Origin: Ilex aquifolium
Taxonomy: Eukaryota > Streptophyta > Magnoliopsida > Aquifoliales > Aquifoliaceae
Assembly (NCBI GenBank): GCA_951799425.1
Contig: OX637393.1
Span: 41,124,878 to 41,188,877, forward strand
Direction: 5' to 3'
Length of the DNA stretch: 64,000 bases
Position 1 is the stretch's first letter. Each line of letters starts with the position of its first letter. A program made the position numbers and the translations under genes. The notes beneath the pieces were generated by a model. It was not told the DNA's origin and made no database searches. It worked only from the letters and a program-made list of their open reading frames with translations. This document shows positions 21,146 to 34,670 of the stretch, in pieces.

Positions 21146-23950
21146 TCAGGAGAGGATGTCACATCTCCACAAGGTCTCTACAAGCTGCTCGACTGTGCTG
21201 CTGCAGATTAAGTTGCAGTGTTGGAGATTTAGGCCCAACAAGGTCTTTCCCAATTTTGTGAAGGAAGGCATACTCTTACTAGATATCTTAGAACAACCAG
21301 ACAGGGAAAGGATCTGCAAATTTAGCTGCACACCACTGGACAAAGCAGCAACCCCTGCATCGGTGATTAAACAGTTTGACACATCAAAGTCATTCAGCAA
21401 TGGGCAGTTGTCTGCAATTGCCACCAAGCTCGCATCAGTAATCTTCCTGCAACCATCAAGATTCAGCAATTCGAGCGTTCCACCATGCAACCTGGCCAAG
21501 GCCAAAACCACTTTGTCTGTCAAATTTAAGCAGTTACTAAGATTCACCTTAACAAGACCTGCCTCACAGCTCTCCAAAAGTGGGAGAAGCCCCACATCAC
21601 TTATTCCGATGAGCCCACTCAGGTCTAGATGGTGTAGCTGAGGACACAACTTCCCGACCATAGCCAAGCTTGCACTACCAAAACCAGGGCAGCTCCGGAT
21701 GGACAAGAATCGAAGAGATTTGCAAGGGGATAGCATAGTTGCTTCCAAAGGTAGATCCCTAATTCCCATGCATTTGACTAGGGCAAGTGACTTTAGCTTC
21801 GAATTACTGTTTGAGAGCGCACCCAAGACACCTGATTGGGTGATCCTGTTGCATTCTTCCAATTGAAGGCTCTCAAGAGATCCAGCAGATCTGGCAAAAG
21901 CTATGAGCCCCTTGTCCGATACAAAACAACACTTCCGAAGTGACATCTGTTTCAGGTTTGGAAAACCCTTTCCCATGGCTTCAAGACTCACATCTGTTGT
22001 CCCCCAACATGAAGTGATTGTCAAGGACACAAGCTTCTGCAGACCCTGAGCATTACCCATGACCCAAAAGCCCTTCTGGCTCACCTTTTGAAGCTTACAG
22101 AGCACAAGATTGGTAATGGCCTTGCCATAGCGCCCAATTACCGCAAGAGAGAAATCTGTAATGTTCAAATCCTGAAGTTTAACCTTTGTCAAGATAGAAG
22201 TCGTCAATGACAAGAGACCTGCAACTCCTTGATCCCCAACAAGAGGGCAGTCTTTGATAGTAATGGACTGTAGCTTTTGGCAGCATCGTCCCACAGCTTG
22301 CAGGCTCTCATTCCCAATATTTGAACAAGATTCAATCGTTATAGCAGTCAAATTAGGGCAGTTCTCTGCAATTGCGATCACCCCCTTGCTGGAAATCAGA
22401 GGACATTGGCAGAGGTCGAGCTTCTCTAACAAGTGGCATTCCCTTGCTATGTTACACAAACCTTCATCCCCAATTGAAGGGACATTCCACAACGAAAGAG
22501 TCCTGAGAGAAGGGCAACCATCAGCAATTGCTGACAGACCAAGGTTGGTAACTCCTCGGGTGGAGTTGCTTCCCCGAACCGAAAGCTTGCCAAGTCCCCC
22601 ACGGCTGGCAGTTCCAACTGCAATAGCCGCAAGTCTAATATCCGTCGCTTTCTTCCCTTCCAGTGACCTAGAAAGGTACCCATCACACTCAAATTCCAGA
22701 TCTTCTTCAGCTGAAACCAATTTAATATCATTGAAAGACTCATCAATTGTATCTGCATCTGATCCTTCATGAGTGCTTTTGCTCCTGCAAATTTCAGAAT
22801 TGCGTACACTACTTAGGAGCATAAGCCAATGCTTGGACACACAAGCAGAGGCACTCCTCTCCCGGCCTCCTGGCAGGCGTCTGAAGATCTCATATAGACA
22901 TTCATTGGGAAGTGTCTCAATGGATGGTTTCTTCTCCTCCTCAAACATGTGCCCTCCAAAAACAAATGGGCCGCTGATGCGTGACCGCTTCCGAGGAGGA
23001 CAGTAAACATCTGTATGGGAACCAATACATAACAAGAGGCCTGAATCCGCGGAACAAGCTGACCCACCAGTATAGAATTCATCATCTCCTGAAGACGCAA
23101 TAACAATAACTCGCATCAGCTCAATACATCTATAGAAATTTTTCGATGGGAACGTCTGTAGAAATTTTTGAAGTTAAAAATAAAATCTCCTACTTAGGAA
23201 ATCATCATCACAATCTCATACCATAGGTGAATCCCAACCAGCAAACACAGAGATTCTAAAAAAATTTATAGTTATTTTGTTTAAGAACTCGTCCCCCTTC
23301 CTCTAAACAAAGGATAATGCAAAAATGAATCTAAATGAAGCATCCTGTAGCACTTATGTTTAATGCATCAAAATATGATCATATTAAACCTTTCCAACAA
23401 ACAAAGTTAGGCCATGGCAGCCAAGAGCGTCCAAGGCCAAATATTCTAGTAAAGCAAATTGGATTTCCAACAAGATATATATTGAAACCTTACAGGCCAA
23501 CATTTTTATTTCCATTGTACTACAAAAAATGCCAGTAGAAGCATAAGAATTGCTAGACCCTAATAGAACGACTTGGTTCCAAACACTAATACAATCCATA
23601 TTATCAAGAAATAATCAGATCATAAAGTTCATACCATAAAAGTCTTAACCCAAGAAACATAATTTTCATATCAAAATTGCCAACTAGCCAAATCAAAAGC
23701 AAACGAGATGCTATCATGTTTTTTTTAATCAATCTACAGCTTTGTATATCTCTATGAATCATGGCAACACAACCACAAGAAATCAAACCAATAAAGAAAC
23801 AGGTACACTCAATCAAACAAGCCCTCTCAAGCCACAGATCCCCAGACCAAGCTCAACCCAGATACCAAAACCATCAGAACTTCAAAACCCATAAAGAAGA
23901 ACAATATTCATAAACTTAAACTTACCACTATAATTGACAAGAGTAGGCAT
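21146..23950 (-). CDS. EBF1: EIN3-binding F-box protein (EBF1/EBF2-like)
   Basis: Two coding exons: 23950-23926 (25 nt, MPTLVNYS plus one base, donor GTAAG) and 23088-21146 (acceptor TTCAG), giving 655 residues. The 837-bp intron follows the first base of Gly9. The short first exon replaces the in-frame ATG inside the intron at 23116, because the splice restores the family N terminus MPTLVNYSGDDEFY. Residues about 39-47 (PPRKRSRIS) resemble a nuclear signal. The F-box spans about 63-103 (LPNECLYEIFRRL). About 18 leucine-rich repeats fill 150-650, and the protein ends in the family tail LWRCDIL. It is the substrate adaptor of an SCF ubiquitin ligase that marks EIN3/EIL transcription factors for degradation, damping ethylene signalling. 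Length fits the family (about 630-665). I cannot tell EBF1 from EBF2. The frame is intact. Confidence 0.97.
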
Positions 23951-24166
23951 GGCTGTTGTTTCTCACAAAATATCCCCCAAAAGAGAGCAAAACAGATCAG
24001 ACCAATCACCAAAAACAGTACAACCCAGATCGAATATAAGTATAGCTCTTCAACTACCAAATGCATTAGAGAATGCGAAGGTCCAAGATCATCAAAGAAC
24101 CCTAACAAAGTAAGGCAAAAAAGGGGAGGTAGAGAGGAGAAAATGTAGTGTGTTTGGTTAGTAACA

Positions 24167-24200
24167 GTTATATATATATAGTGGCAAAAATATATAAATA
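24167..24200 (-). promoter_or_regulatory. TATA-rich core promoter of EBF gene
   Basis: Two minus-strand TATA stretches lie 220-250 bp upstream of the start codon: TTTATATATTTTT near 24187-24199 and CTATATATATATAAC near 24167-24181. A CT-rich tract (24120-24145) suited to a transcription start follows. Confidence 0.5.
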
Positions 24201-24224
24201 TATTTGGTGAGGTGTCAAGTCTTC

Positions 24225-24232
24225 AGATACAT
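24225..24232 (-). promoter_or_regulatory. EIN3/EIL consensus site upstream of EBF gene
   Basis: The minus strand reads ATGTATCT, a full match to the published EIN3/TEIL consensus AYGWAYCT, just upstream of the TATA stretch. EBF2 is a known EIN3 target in Arabidopsis, so a feedback site here is plausible. Confidence 0.5.
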
Positions 24233-25349
24233 TACGGCCACCACCCCCACCTCCCTAATCTTACGTCGTTCAATGAATACTTCCTTAAAATCGATTCTTG
24301 CTGTTATTTCTCGGGTCTTGCCAATTGTGTTCAAATTTCAAACCCATCACTATCTCCAACGGATCCTATTTGGGTTCAATTCTAATTGATTTGAATTTAA
24401 ATTCGATTTTGATTTAATACTTTAACTTGCACATTCAATAGATTTTTAATTTTCAGACCCAATTTTTTTTTTTTTTTTTAATTTTATTGTCCTATCTGCA
24501 TTTATTAAAAATCATATTTTTGATTCAACAACTCAATGAAACTGAATTTTAATAAATCATATCGAAATTTCATTGAATAAACACTCAAATTCATCATTTA
24601 GTTATGTAAATAAAAAAAAAATTCAATCCATAATACAATTGAATTGAATATTTATATATCAATACTGAATCAGTAATATTTTATATAGTAGATTTGGATT
24701 CAGATTCGATTCATTGATAAAAAATAATACTTTGTACCATACAAATTGAATTCAAGCATGGATCGGATTTATATCACAATTTAATCCACTAACATGTATA
24801 TCAAACAAAAATACACCATAAAGCAACTGTAATTTGCTTTTTCCGACTAGTACTAATAATTCTTAGCGCGGCAAATAAGTGAGCCCTTGTTTAGATTTAA
24901 TAGTTTCAAGCGTTAAATGGATTGATCTGCAATATCCATTTTATAAATAAATAGATCGACATAAAACTAGTTAAACATGACAAAAACCGAGCAAAACACA
25001 ATTTAACTACGATTGAATTCAACTATACACAAGAATATGTAGGTGCTTAAGAATTGAGTAATGTTTGACATACACGATTTGCAGGATTTTATAAATACAA
25101 CACGATGTATGACCCGTTAACAACTCTAATCCTAATTTACATTTAGAATAGAAAAGTATGTTTATAATCTTGGAAATTCTACTGATAATTGCACATTAGA
25201 ATAGAAAAGTATGTTTATAGAGGCGACTATGTCCCAAGGAAGAAGGCATAGATGACAAAATCATGCACGGGCAATGAGGACTATTTCTTTTCATTATTTA
25301 GGAGAGCTCATTATGTGTTTCTAAGATCCATTGAAGGATTATAAGAGAT

Positions 25350-25354
<5 letters not shown>

Positions 25355-25394
<40 letters not shown>
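25355..25394. repeat. (TA)n microsatellite, about 40 bp
   Basis: Uninterrupted alternating TA. Confidence 0.95.
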
Positions 25395-25396
<2 letters not shown>

Positions 25397-26643
25397 CACA
25401 GCCTCACTGGTTTGGATCGATATAAGCCGGTCTATATGTCGCTTTCTCTGTGATTAGGCAGCTCTACTGATTTTGATACCATACTTGTGATATAAACCCA
25501 TTGATAGAATTCACTATTAAAAATAAGTTTTAAAGAAATCGTGTCTAAGAATTCATATAGAGGTCTATATATGTGGGGGTGCTTTCGTAAACCGCCACCC
25601 CGATCACCCTATCATCTGTATTCCCTTCCCTCTAACCACTCACTGGTCACAATCATGTTCAATATAGTATTTTCGGATTGTTATGTGTGAATTTACATGA
25701 ACATTTAATGGGTCCAATCACAATAATTTATTGTATATTAGATTTTTGATTACTTTTTGGTTTATTTGGTTGTTAAAAAATAAAAACAAAAAACTTACTA
25801 GTATAATTACAATTTATTTCAAAGGTTTTCATTTATTTTTTATGAAAATACAACGTTTCCTTGCATTTCTAAAATATTTTCAAAACGTTTTTGTTTTTTG
25901 ACTAATCGAAACATGTTTTTGAAACGAAACTTTAAACCATGGTCACCACCAACCTGAACCCTAGCACAAAACCCCCCGTTCCATCCAAGGGTTCAACTAT
26001 AATTACCAAAAAAAATTAGTTTTTGATATTGTTCCTTTAATTTTTGCTCCAATAAACATGTGACATGTATAAAACTATTTCTATTATTTTATTTTATTTT
26101 ATTATTTTTATAATCAACGGTCACAATTAAAACTAAGCATGATGTATGACTAGAACCTATTTTTCGTATGATATTAGAAAAATAAATTTCGATACGATAC
26201 CAAAGTCTTATCTTCATCCTAAACCCAAATCTAACATTTTCAACCCACCAACAAAGCAATAAATTAGTGTTTTACTACATAATCTTCACCCAACATATGT
26301 GATTGACTTGATCAAACATGGGACCAGTACATTTATAACAAATGCACCTGGGTTGCATCTACCAAAAATTTGTTTCTGTCGACTCATAAAAGTATGCATG
26401 GTTGATCTTTCTAACCAGATCAGCACCAGTCAAATACTTGTGTTAGAGAGAGAGAGACTTTGTGAGACTTAGAAATTGTGTCACGAGAGAGAGGGGATGC
26501 ATGTCGAGATATTTGTTTACTTGATATGAAATTAGCGAGTTTAATAAATGAACCGATTTGAACGCCACTAAGAACTTCACTGTAAATAATTACGAGTGAG
26601 TTCGACATTCACGAATCATTATCAGCCCTAGTCGGCCGCGTGT

Positions 26644-26672
26644 GGGGGTGGGGGGGGGGGGGGGGGGTGGGG
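26644..26672. repeat. poly-G tract with T interruptions
   Basis: Contains 18 consecutive G (26650-26667) flanked by shorter G runs; able to form G-quadruplex DNA. Confidence 0.9.
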
Positions 26673-29600
26673 TTTGAAAAAAGGACCATTTTTGTTGATT
26701 CTTTCTTGGACAAATGACTTGGGGGTGTGCAATGAATTTGAGGTGATATTGATACGTAAGTGCAGTGTATGGCCAAAATATGAAATGAGGCTAAGAATGG
26801 CTATGAGATGGTTAGAATCAACGGATCTCAAGGCAACCACTAGAGACATCCAAATTGACCTTTGTTCTATGACTTCTATCTAATTTCGCATTTATTCATG
26901 TCAAGATCATCTGAAATAGCCAACCAATCTGACCTTTGTTCTTTTAATTACTATAATTTTCTCTCGAATTCTCTTAATTCTGTTAAAAAAAAATAAGAGA
27001 TGATGACTTCTTGACATTTAAATAATAATACGAATCGGACCATTAAAAAATTAATTACTCTTGATTCCGGAATTCAACGGTATCAATTACCCTCCACCCC
27101 CCAAATCTTTTTTTTTTTTTTTTTCTTTCTCTTTTTTGATTCTGGAATTCAACGGTAGATATCATTGATGAGTGTCACTCATTTCACGATTGGTCATTAG
27201 ACTTTTAGACCCAGTGAATACGACTCATCTATTATAACCAACAACTAAAGAAGAAATAAAAATCAATCACCAATCGGAAAATTACTGATAGCCATACAGA
27301 AGCTCTTTCCATAATCATCAGTAAAAGCCAATGCACACCAACCCCCTCCTCTCCTTTTCTCATCCACTTGACATTTTCCCTGACAATGATTTCATAAGAG
27401 CATCCCCTCCTCCCCTTTTCTCATTCATCTACTTGGTATTTAAAAATGGTTCCAACTCATACACGTTGAAATGTGCATCTGAATCTGAGCTTTTTCAAGC
27501 AATGCTTTCAAAACCCAAATAAATCCAGAAACCATGTATTGTGTTGCGGTATTCTTTTTCTTTAGTCCCACTTTAACCATTGTAAACTGAGCTACATGCA
27601 TAAGAACATTGATTAGGGAGGTCAATCAAATCGTGTCTTATCATGTTTGGGTCGTATAATTAGTGACGTGTATTTATCATACTTATGTAAATCGAGAATG
27701 GAAAATTGTAGAGTTAGTGTCTCTTTCTAAAACATATTTGGCATTTCATATTTGGTTTTTTGTCGGGTTGAGTTTGTATCGTGTCCGTGTCAACAAATAA
27801 ATTGACAGCTCTAAATGTGATTACCGAACTTAAGTGGCATTCCCACTTGGTAATTAAACACTTTTTTATATATTAATTCTATTATGCACTATCATTCAGT
27901 TGAGCTGGTGAGGTGCACCATGCCCAACTTGCTTATTAAGAAATTAAACAGGTACGTACAGCTGATGCTTGTATTGCATAATCTACAATTGAGTGCAAAA
28001 AATGCATCATTTAGCTTTATGTCCAAGACTCCAGTAATTATAAGACCTTTTAATTTCCATCTTCATATTGTATATATATTACATACAGAAAATGTTAAAT
28101 TGACCGAATAATTGGACAAAAATAGTTATCAAATGATGTGGCGCTGATATGGTAGTGATTTTAGTCTCACTTTTACTTGTTTAAAATTTAAATTTTGCTC
28201 TAGTGGATGATTGTCTGGTATTAATTTAAAAAATTAGGGTTATATGGTCGCGCAGAGAGAGAGAGAGAGAGGTGCATGCATGCATTTTTGTTTTTTGTCT
28301 AATTTTTTAGTTTGTGTAGCATTATTTAATTTCTAAAAAATTAAGTTGGTGAAGGCCATTTATGAATTCTTCCAAGTTTAAAAGATTGTAATCCCACGAG
28401 TTCTACTTATAGCACTGAAAATAATTCTTCGGTACCATACCTTTAATTTTCATCTAATAAAAATGTGACAAATATAAGATGTTTTTTTAATTTCTTATTA
28501 TTTATTATTATTTCAATCAATCGTTGCAAATTCTCCAAACCAAAATCGATGACTGCAAATCAATTTCGATATCTTACTAAGGGTAGTCAATGAGTCATAT
28601 CATATCGTGTTTTAAAATCGTCAAAATTATGTTATGTCAAAGTTTATTGAATCATTATTGACGTATATATAGTCATACAGAATTGGATTCAAGACATATA
28701 TATGTAGTCGGGTTCGTACTAATCTATTAGCTAAATAAGTCTGATGGACCAATCCGTTGAGACTAAATCATCCCCACTAATTTTGTGTCGTTTTGGCTGG
28801 CGGACCACAAACCATGCCCCAACCAAAGGGGCATGGTAGGTGAATTTCAACTTCCCATGAATCACGGGCATTTTTTTGGAGTAAATATTAAATGTAACAG
28901 TATGACTACGTTATTATTGTTATCACGTGATGTCACCATCCAATAGAAACACGACATCACATAGAAACACAATTCAATGGTAAGGTGAACTCTGCTTCTT
29001 TACATGCATGGGGTGGTTATTCGCTTACATTGAGATGTAGATATTGAATTGTGTGATTGAATGGTGGTATTCGTGACAGTGATGATGATGTAGTGTAGTG
29101 TCACCTTTACATGTAATATTTTTTTTCCAAATTTCTGAACCCATCAGGCTCACTTGATTAATTTGCTGTCATTTTATGCATGTTATTGTCATTCAATGTT
29201 TAACTTAAACTGCGTGATATCTAATTTTGCAACTAGATGAAAAACAGTGAGATCCCATGCATGAATCTCAGAAGGGATGGTCCCCCCCCTCCAGAGGGGA
29301 ATTCAGTGTGCCAGTGTCCCACTTGATGAGGCAACCAGCAGAAGCATTCTATTTTAGCAGGAAATAATGGAAATCAAGATTCATGCACTCATTTTTTGTT
29401 TTCTTCAAATAATCGAGAATTGTTCTAATCACGTGATTTTGAAAGTCGTGGTTATATTGCAAATTTTTAATGTGTATAATCAGTAGCAAACTATGCACAT
29501 TGGTCAAACCATGATTTTCTCACCAGGGTCGAACTTAAAACCTTAAGATAGTGATAACTAGATAGGACTAGAAATGAGTTATGTCGTGTTGGATTTATAT

Positions 29601-29936
29601 TGTGATTAAATTGTGTCATACTAAAATTTATTCTACTCATACTTAACCTACTTTTCGTATGTTCGGATTTGTATCGTGTATAAGTCATGTTAAACGAGTT
29701 CATCGACTTATTTATTTTATAGATCTAAGGTATCCACCCGTTTACCACTTAAACCTTCTCAAGATAAATTCTAAACCGTCAAATTCGTGTTGAATTCGCA
29801 AGTCTTATTTAGAATTAACAAATGCAGTAACAATTATATGCCAAGTTCCATGCGTCCTGCTTTAGCTTGATGAGTGTTTGGTGTTAGGGTTCTGTTACCC
29901 AAAACGAAAGGTGAAAATTACAGGTTCATAGGAGTG

Positions 29937-29939
<3 letters not shown>

Positions 29940-29983
<44 letters not shown>
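29940..29983. repeat. (GA)n microsatellite, about 44 bp
   Basis: Perfect alternating GA. A shorter GA run lies at 28254-28271. Confidence 0.95.
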
Positions 29984-29987
<4 letters not shown>

Positions 29988-30310
29988 CACATCAGGTGCA
30001 TGCATGGACTTTAGGAAAGTAAATTCCTTCAGGATAATGAAGTCAGACGTGCATTGAATATGATTAAAAAAAAAAAAGAATTGGCAAAAGTATGAAATAT
30101 GGGTCCTACTCCTACGTATGGATAGCAACTAAAAAAAAAAAGATGATTGAGAGAGTTGGTGTGGAAGAGGGGAATGTATAGAAGGCTAGAATCATTGGAT
30201 CTTTCTTTGAATGCCTTTCTCATCATCTCAGTTCCCACTTGTGTTGCAATTTATAATTTAGACTTGGGCTTAAAGTTAACCAACAAGAGGGAGAAAGAAA
30301 ATCAAATGAT

Positions 30311-30370
30311 AGCTTAGTGCACCTAGTTTCGCCGTTACGGAGCTTAGCGCACCTAATTTCGCTGTTACGG
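30311..30370. repeat. 30-bp tandem duplication
   Basis: Two copies of a 30-bp unit beginning AGCTTAG and ending GTTACGG, with three differences between them. Confidence 0.85.
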
Positions 30371-30919
30371 AGTTAGGTCCAAATATATGTTATCTTACTT
30401 TTCCAAGTAAAAAGATTGTTATCGTGACTCGAATCTTTAACGCCTATGTCATAATGGAATAATCTTGTCGTTACGAGAACATTCCACGACGATATATGAA
30501 AACTTGCAAGTTAACTCAATTTACATTTACTTTCAGCCCTTTATGTTTCAATTTCCGATCCAGTGCCTATAGTATGTAAGAGATTATCACAAGGTCTCCG
30601 AGAGATAAGTAGTCGACAGTCTTATCCATATTTTATAGAAAAAATTTCCATGTTGATTTCGTTATAAAATAACCGTGCCAGTCATGAATAAAGCACATTA
30701 ATCAAGATGGGTTGACAAATTTAGATTACCAAATTTAGTTCTTACCTCTGACCAAAAGATGTTTAAAATGACTTCAAACTCGGCAAATGTACATGGATTA
30801 CTCTGTGATTCATAATATCAGAAGTCATTTGCATTGTGCAGCTAATTTATAAAATCACTCCAACATTCATAGCGGATTTCATTTCTCTTCTTTTTCTCGT
30901 TTTTACTTTTCAGTATAAA

Positions 30920-32085
30920 TCTATATCTATACTACTAATAAAAGTACCTTAAGATGAAAAAATTTTGAATCTCTATTTTACCTTTATAAAATATTATAAA
31001 GACCACTTTATCCTTTCACAATTAAATATCTAAATTATCATCATATCCTTATATATAAATTATCTATAATATCTCTTTTAATTATCTATTCTCTATTGAT
31101 AAATATCAGCTTCTATAAAAAAATGATTGACTATATTACCATTAAAAAAATATGCATCATTATAGTTTGAGCACTGCTATTGAGATCTAATTTACTGATC
31201 TAATTTGTTGATCTAATTCACTATGACCTTTGGATTGATTGTGGGCTCAATCAAACATTCAAACTTGATATTGATCAAATTATTCTACTGAAACCACATC
31301 ATTATGTCAGCAAATTAGGTCAAATTTTTAAGTTCAAATAGCATTACTCTTATATTTTCAATAAAGTGTTCAAAAAACCTTCGAAAATTCTATCAATCTA
31401 ATATTACTCATCTTATATGAAAAGATAACATTATGCCTATATATGTATATATATTTTTTTTATTGAAAAATTCAACCCTTTCATTTCTAAGATAAAAAAT
31501 AATTGTATATATAATTTTTTAAAAGTCAATTTATGTTACATTAGTATAATTCTTCAATTACAATCAACTTTTTAAGTTATACTAAGATTTTACGTAAAAA
31601 TAGATATTGCAATGCATTTTTAAGTAAAACTTGAGTTTTTAAGAATTTTAATATGATTGATAATATATATTATAGAATAGTATATTAAATCTTATCTCAG
31701 TCGACTTAACTAATTCCTAATTATAGTAAGGTTCCAATGTGATTAGCATATTGACAATTACTTTTATTTTATTCAAGAAATTATAAGTTAAATTCTAATC
31801 AAATAAATTTCAAAAAAATTAATTTCTCAAATATCATTAAAAAATCAATCTCAATCACAAAATTCTAAAACAATAGAACTTTAACTATTATTTTTTTAAT
31901 AGTTAAAACAAAAAATTTTCGAAATATACAAAGTTTTCATAATCTTATAATAGAATATAAGTAATGAAAAATTAAGTTTAGTAAATTTGAAATGATATTT
32001 AATTCAGATACACATATACCTAATATATTTTATTAATTTTTGTGTACGAAAATTATTCACTAGCAACGCACGTGGTGCATTATTA
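30920..32085 (+). mobile_element. possible Helitron-like element
   Basis: The start TCTATATCTATACTACTAAT preceded by A is typical of plant Helitron 5' ends. Near 32060-32075 a short GCAC-GTG-GTGC hairpin follows CACTAGCAAC, resembling a Helitron 3' hairpin. A correct CTRR-T end after the hairpin was not found, so the 3' boundary is uncertain. The interior is AT-rich and non-coding. Confidence 0.35.
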
Positions 32086-33843
32086 ATAAATAAATAAAAG
32101 TCGTATTCAAGACACAAAACGCGTGCTTACAACAAGAATTGAATACATAATACATAAATCGTTGTTCTTCTAAGAATTATGCATCCAAACATCGTCCTCA
32201 GAATCTGTGTACTAACTTTAAAGAGAAAATCATAAAAAAATAAAATGATGTCATTGTTATTACCAAATAGGGAAGAAGTTATATTAATTAATTAATGATA
32301 CGGGGGGCCTCAAAATCCAGCAATGCTTTGATTCTAACGACCTTCTATGGGCTTTGGGATGAAGAACTGAGAATTCACACGGTTTCACAATTGTTTAGTG
32401 AAAATATAATATTTGTTTACATGTATATAATATTCATAAGCTATTCAGAAAGAGCTTCAACCCGAATCACCCAATCTACGTAATTTATCAGTGATTTTAT
32501 ATATTCCAAATTTGGTCAATCATACAAACACGTAAAACAATTCATATAAACCGCCCCCTGTCTCGCATTTGTTTAGTGAAAATGTCATATTTGTTGAGGT
32601 GCATAAATATTTAGAAACACTTTCAATTTGATACACTTTGTTGCTTGGTGATTTTGCATAACCCGAATTAGCCTTATGCGAACGAGTCCAAAGGGTGCGG
32701 TGCGTGTTGGGATGGTTCTCGATTACTAAAATAAAAAAAACAAACATATACATAAGCAAACCTGTTGATGGAAAAGAATTACTAAGTTAATCCGACCAAA
32801 TCCTTTGTTGAACTTAGAGGGCAATTGGAAGAATAGATTCATTGTATTCTTCCAAGTCTAAAATGATCAAACTAGTATTCTAGTTGGTGACTTCATTCGT
32901 TTAACCAATTTTTTATTGTGTTCGTTATTACTGGGCATTGGAATTTTATGTGAAATGCTTTTGGTTTTCTCAACCATTTGGGCCAAAAAAATGCACGTTT
33001 TTTGTACCTTGGCATCATCATTTTTGATTTTGCTTTTGAGGGGTGGCTTGAAAACCAATGTATTTGGAAAAACACTCATTTGTTGAATGAGATAGAATAA
33101 TACAAGGAAAATTGCTACTAACTCCTATTTTTTCTTACGAAAAACCATCAAGTTTTATCATTTTTGTTTTAGGACAATTAAGTTCGACTTTTGTTAGTTT
33201 ATCCCCATCAAGTCCTAATTGTATTATACCTCAATTTCACCCTCTCTATTTTTTTTTTTTTTGGGGGGGGAAGTCTTTGTATTGATTTAGTTTGGATTAA
33301 AATGATTCAAGTTAAACCGACACTAACGTGAAATCAATCGGCACGGCAAACCAATCAGATGTTTTGAATTTTCTCTTAAGTCTTTTACTCTTTGGGATTG
33401 GGCATACCAATCAGATGTTTCATATGTAGTTTTAGAAAATTTACACACCACATTTGCGTGAAATATTACCATATGGGTTTCTGTCTTCCGGTAAATATGT
33501 TTTTTTTTTTTCCCATTTGAATCTTCTCCCAATTCTGGATTTGGGCACACCCTTAATTAGATGCATCATGTATAGTTTCTAGATCTCTAACATCAGCCAC
33601 CACATGGGTTCTCTCTCTTTTTTTTTTTTTCAACAGTCAGGGACTTACACGCACTTCGACTAATCCCCTCTCCAGTCCGATTAAAGACAGACCATCCATA
33701 AGTTCTCATCATTTTGTAAATGTGTGATTTTTTATTTTTTTTTGGGTCTTGCCATTTAGTTTAGTTTTTTCTATTTTAGATGGACAAAGCACCAGAGTTT
33801 TCATGAAATAGTGTTGTTTTGCTGTGAATGACCTGGTCACCAT
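32086..33843. other. intergenic sequence, nothing recognised
   Basis: AT-rich with poly-T runs. A diverged direct repeat around TTTAGTGAAAAT occurs at about 32394 and 32573. No gene is seen. Confidence 0.5.
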
Positions 33844-33872
33844 TGTTAGAGTAGTTTGCATATTTAGTCTTA

Positions 33873-34522
33873 TGCTCCGTTTGGTACGATGGAAAAGTGG
33901 AAAGATGGAAAGTTGGAAAGATGGAAAGTGGGATGGATAAATAAAACATCATGTTTGGTAAGGAAAGAAAGTAGGAAGAATGAAAAAGTGGTTGGATTAA
34001 CTTTCCTTCCAACTCACCAAAATCAATCCCTCCAAAATCGGAAGGAAAGTGGATGGAAAGTTAATTATTTGTGTTGAGATGTATCTTATTTGTCTATATA
34101 TCTTTTAATATATACATATATATACATTAATTTCATATAAAAATATAATGATAAAATATGTATTTATATATATATATATTTAAAAATAATAAAAAAAATA
34201 AAAAATAAAAATAATAAACAGGCCAACTCGTAACTTGACACGACACAATTAATTAAATGAATTGAATTATATTTTACTAATGTTCGACATAAATCCGTAA
34301 TGACTCAACACGAATCTGTTACGATATGACTCGATTGTCACCCCTAATCTTATCCAGCACAAAAAAAAAAAAAAAAATTAGTCATTTTTATTTTCCATCC
34401 ATCCAACCAAACACGAAGGAAGGAAAGTGTATACATCCTATTTTCCTTCCTTGAAGGATAGAAAGTGTATCCCTCCTACTTTCCATCTTTCCTACTTTCC
34501 ATCATTCCTACCAAACGAAGCA
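33873..34522. mobile_element. PIF/Harbinger-type MITE, 650 bp, TSD TTA
   Basis: The ends TGCTCCGTTTGGTA and (minus strand) TGCTTCGTTTGGTA are inverted. TTA is duplicated at 33870-33872 and 34523-34525. The intact sister LTR at 40977 has a single TTA here, which confirms the insertion. Subterminal GGAAAG/CTTTCC words are frequent. TTA duplications are typical of Harbinger/Tourist MITEs. Confidence 0.85.
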
Positions 34523-34670
34523 TTAGAGATAGCTTTGTCTTTTGTTTTCTTTTATGTTGCCCACTATATAAAGGCCTCTTGTATGTATTTTTTTATTAAG
34601 CTGTAACAAACTAATTTAGTGGCAATAATATTCTCTTCTTCTTTTTTTTATTTCTCTCTTCTATTTTGAT

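Larger units (their letters stand above)
24241..30919. other. gene-poor AT-rich intergenic region
   Basis: About 6.7 kb without a supported gene. It holds a (TA)n run, a poly-G run, (GA)n runs and a 30-bp tandem duplication (listed separately), plus a 9-bp stem hairpin at 28812-28836. Open frames here are short and low-complexity. Confidence 0.6.
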
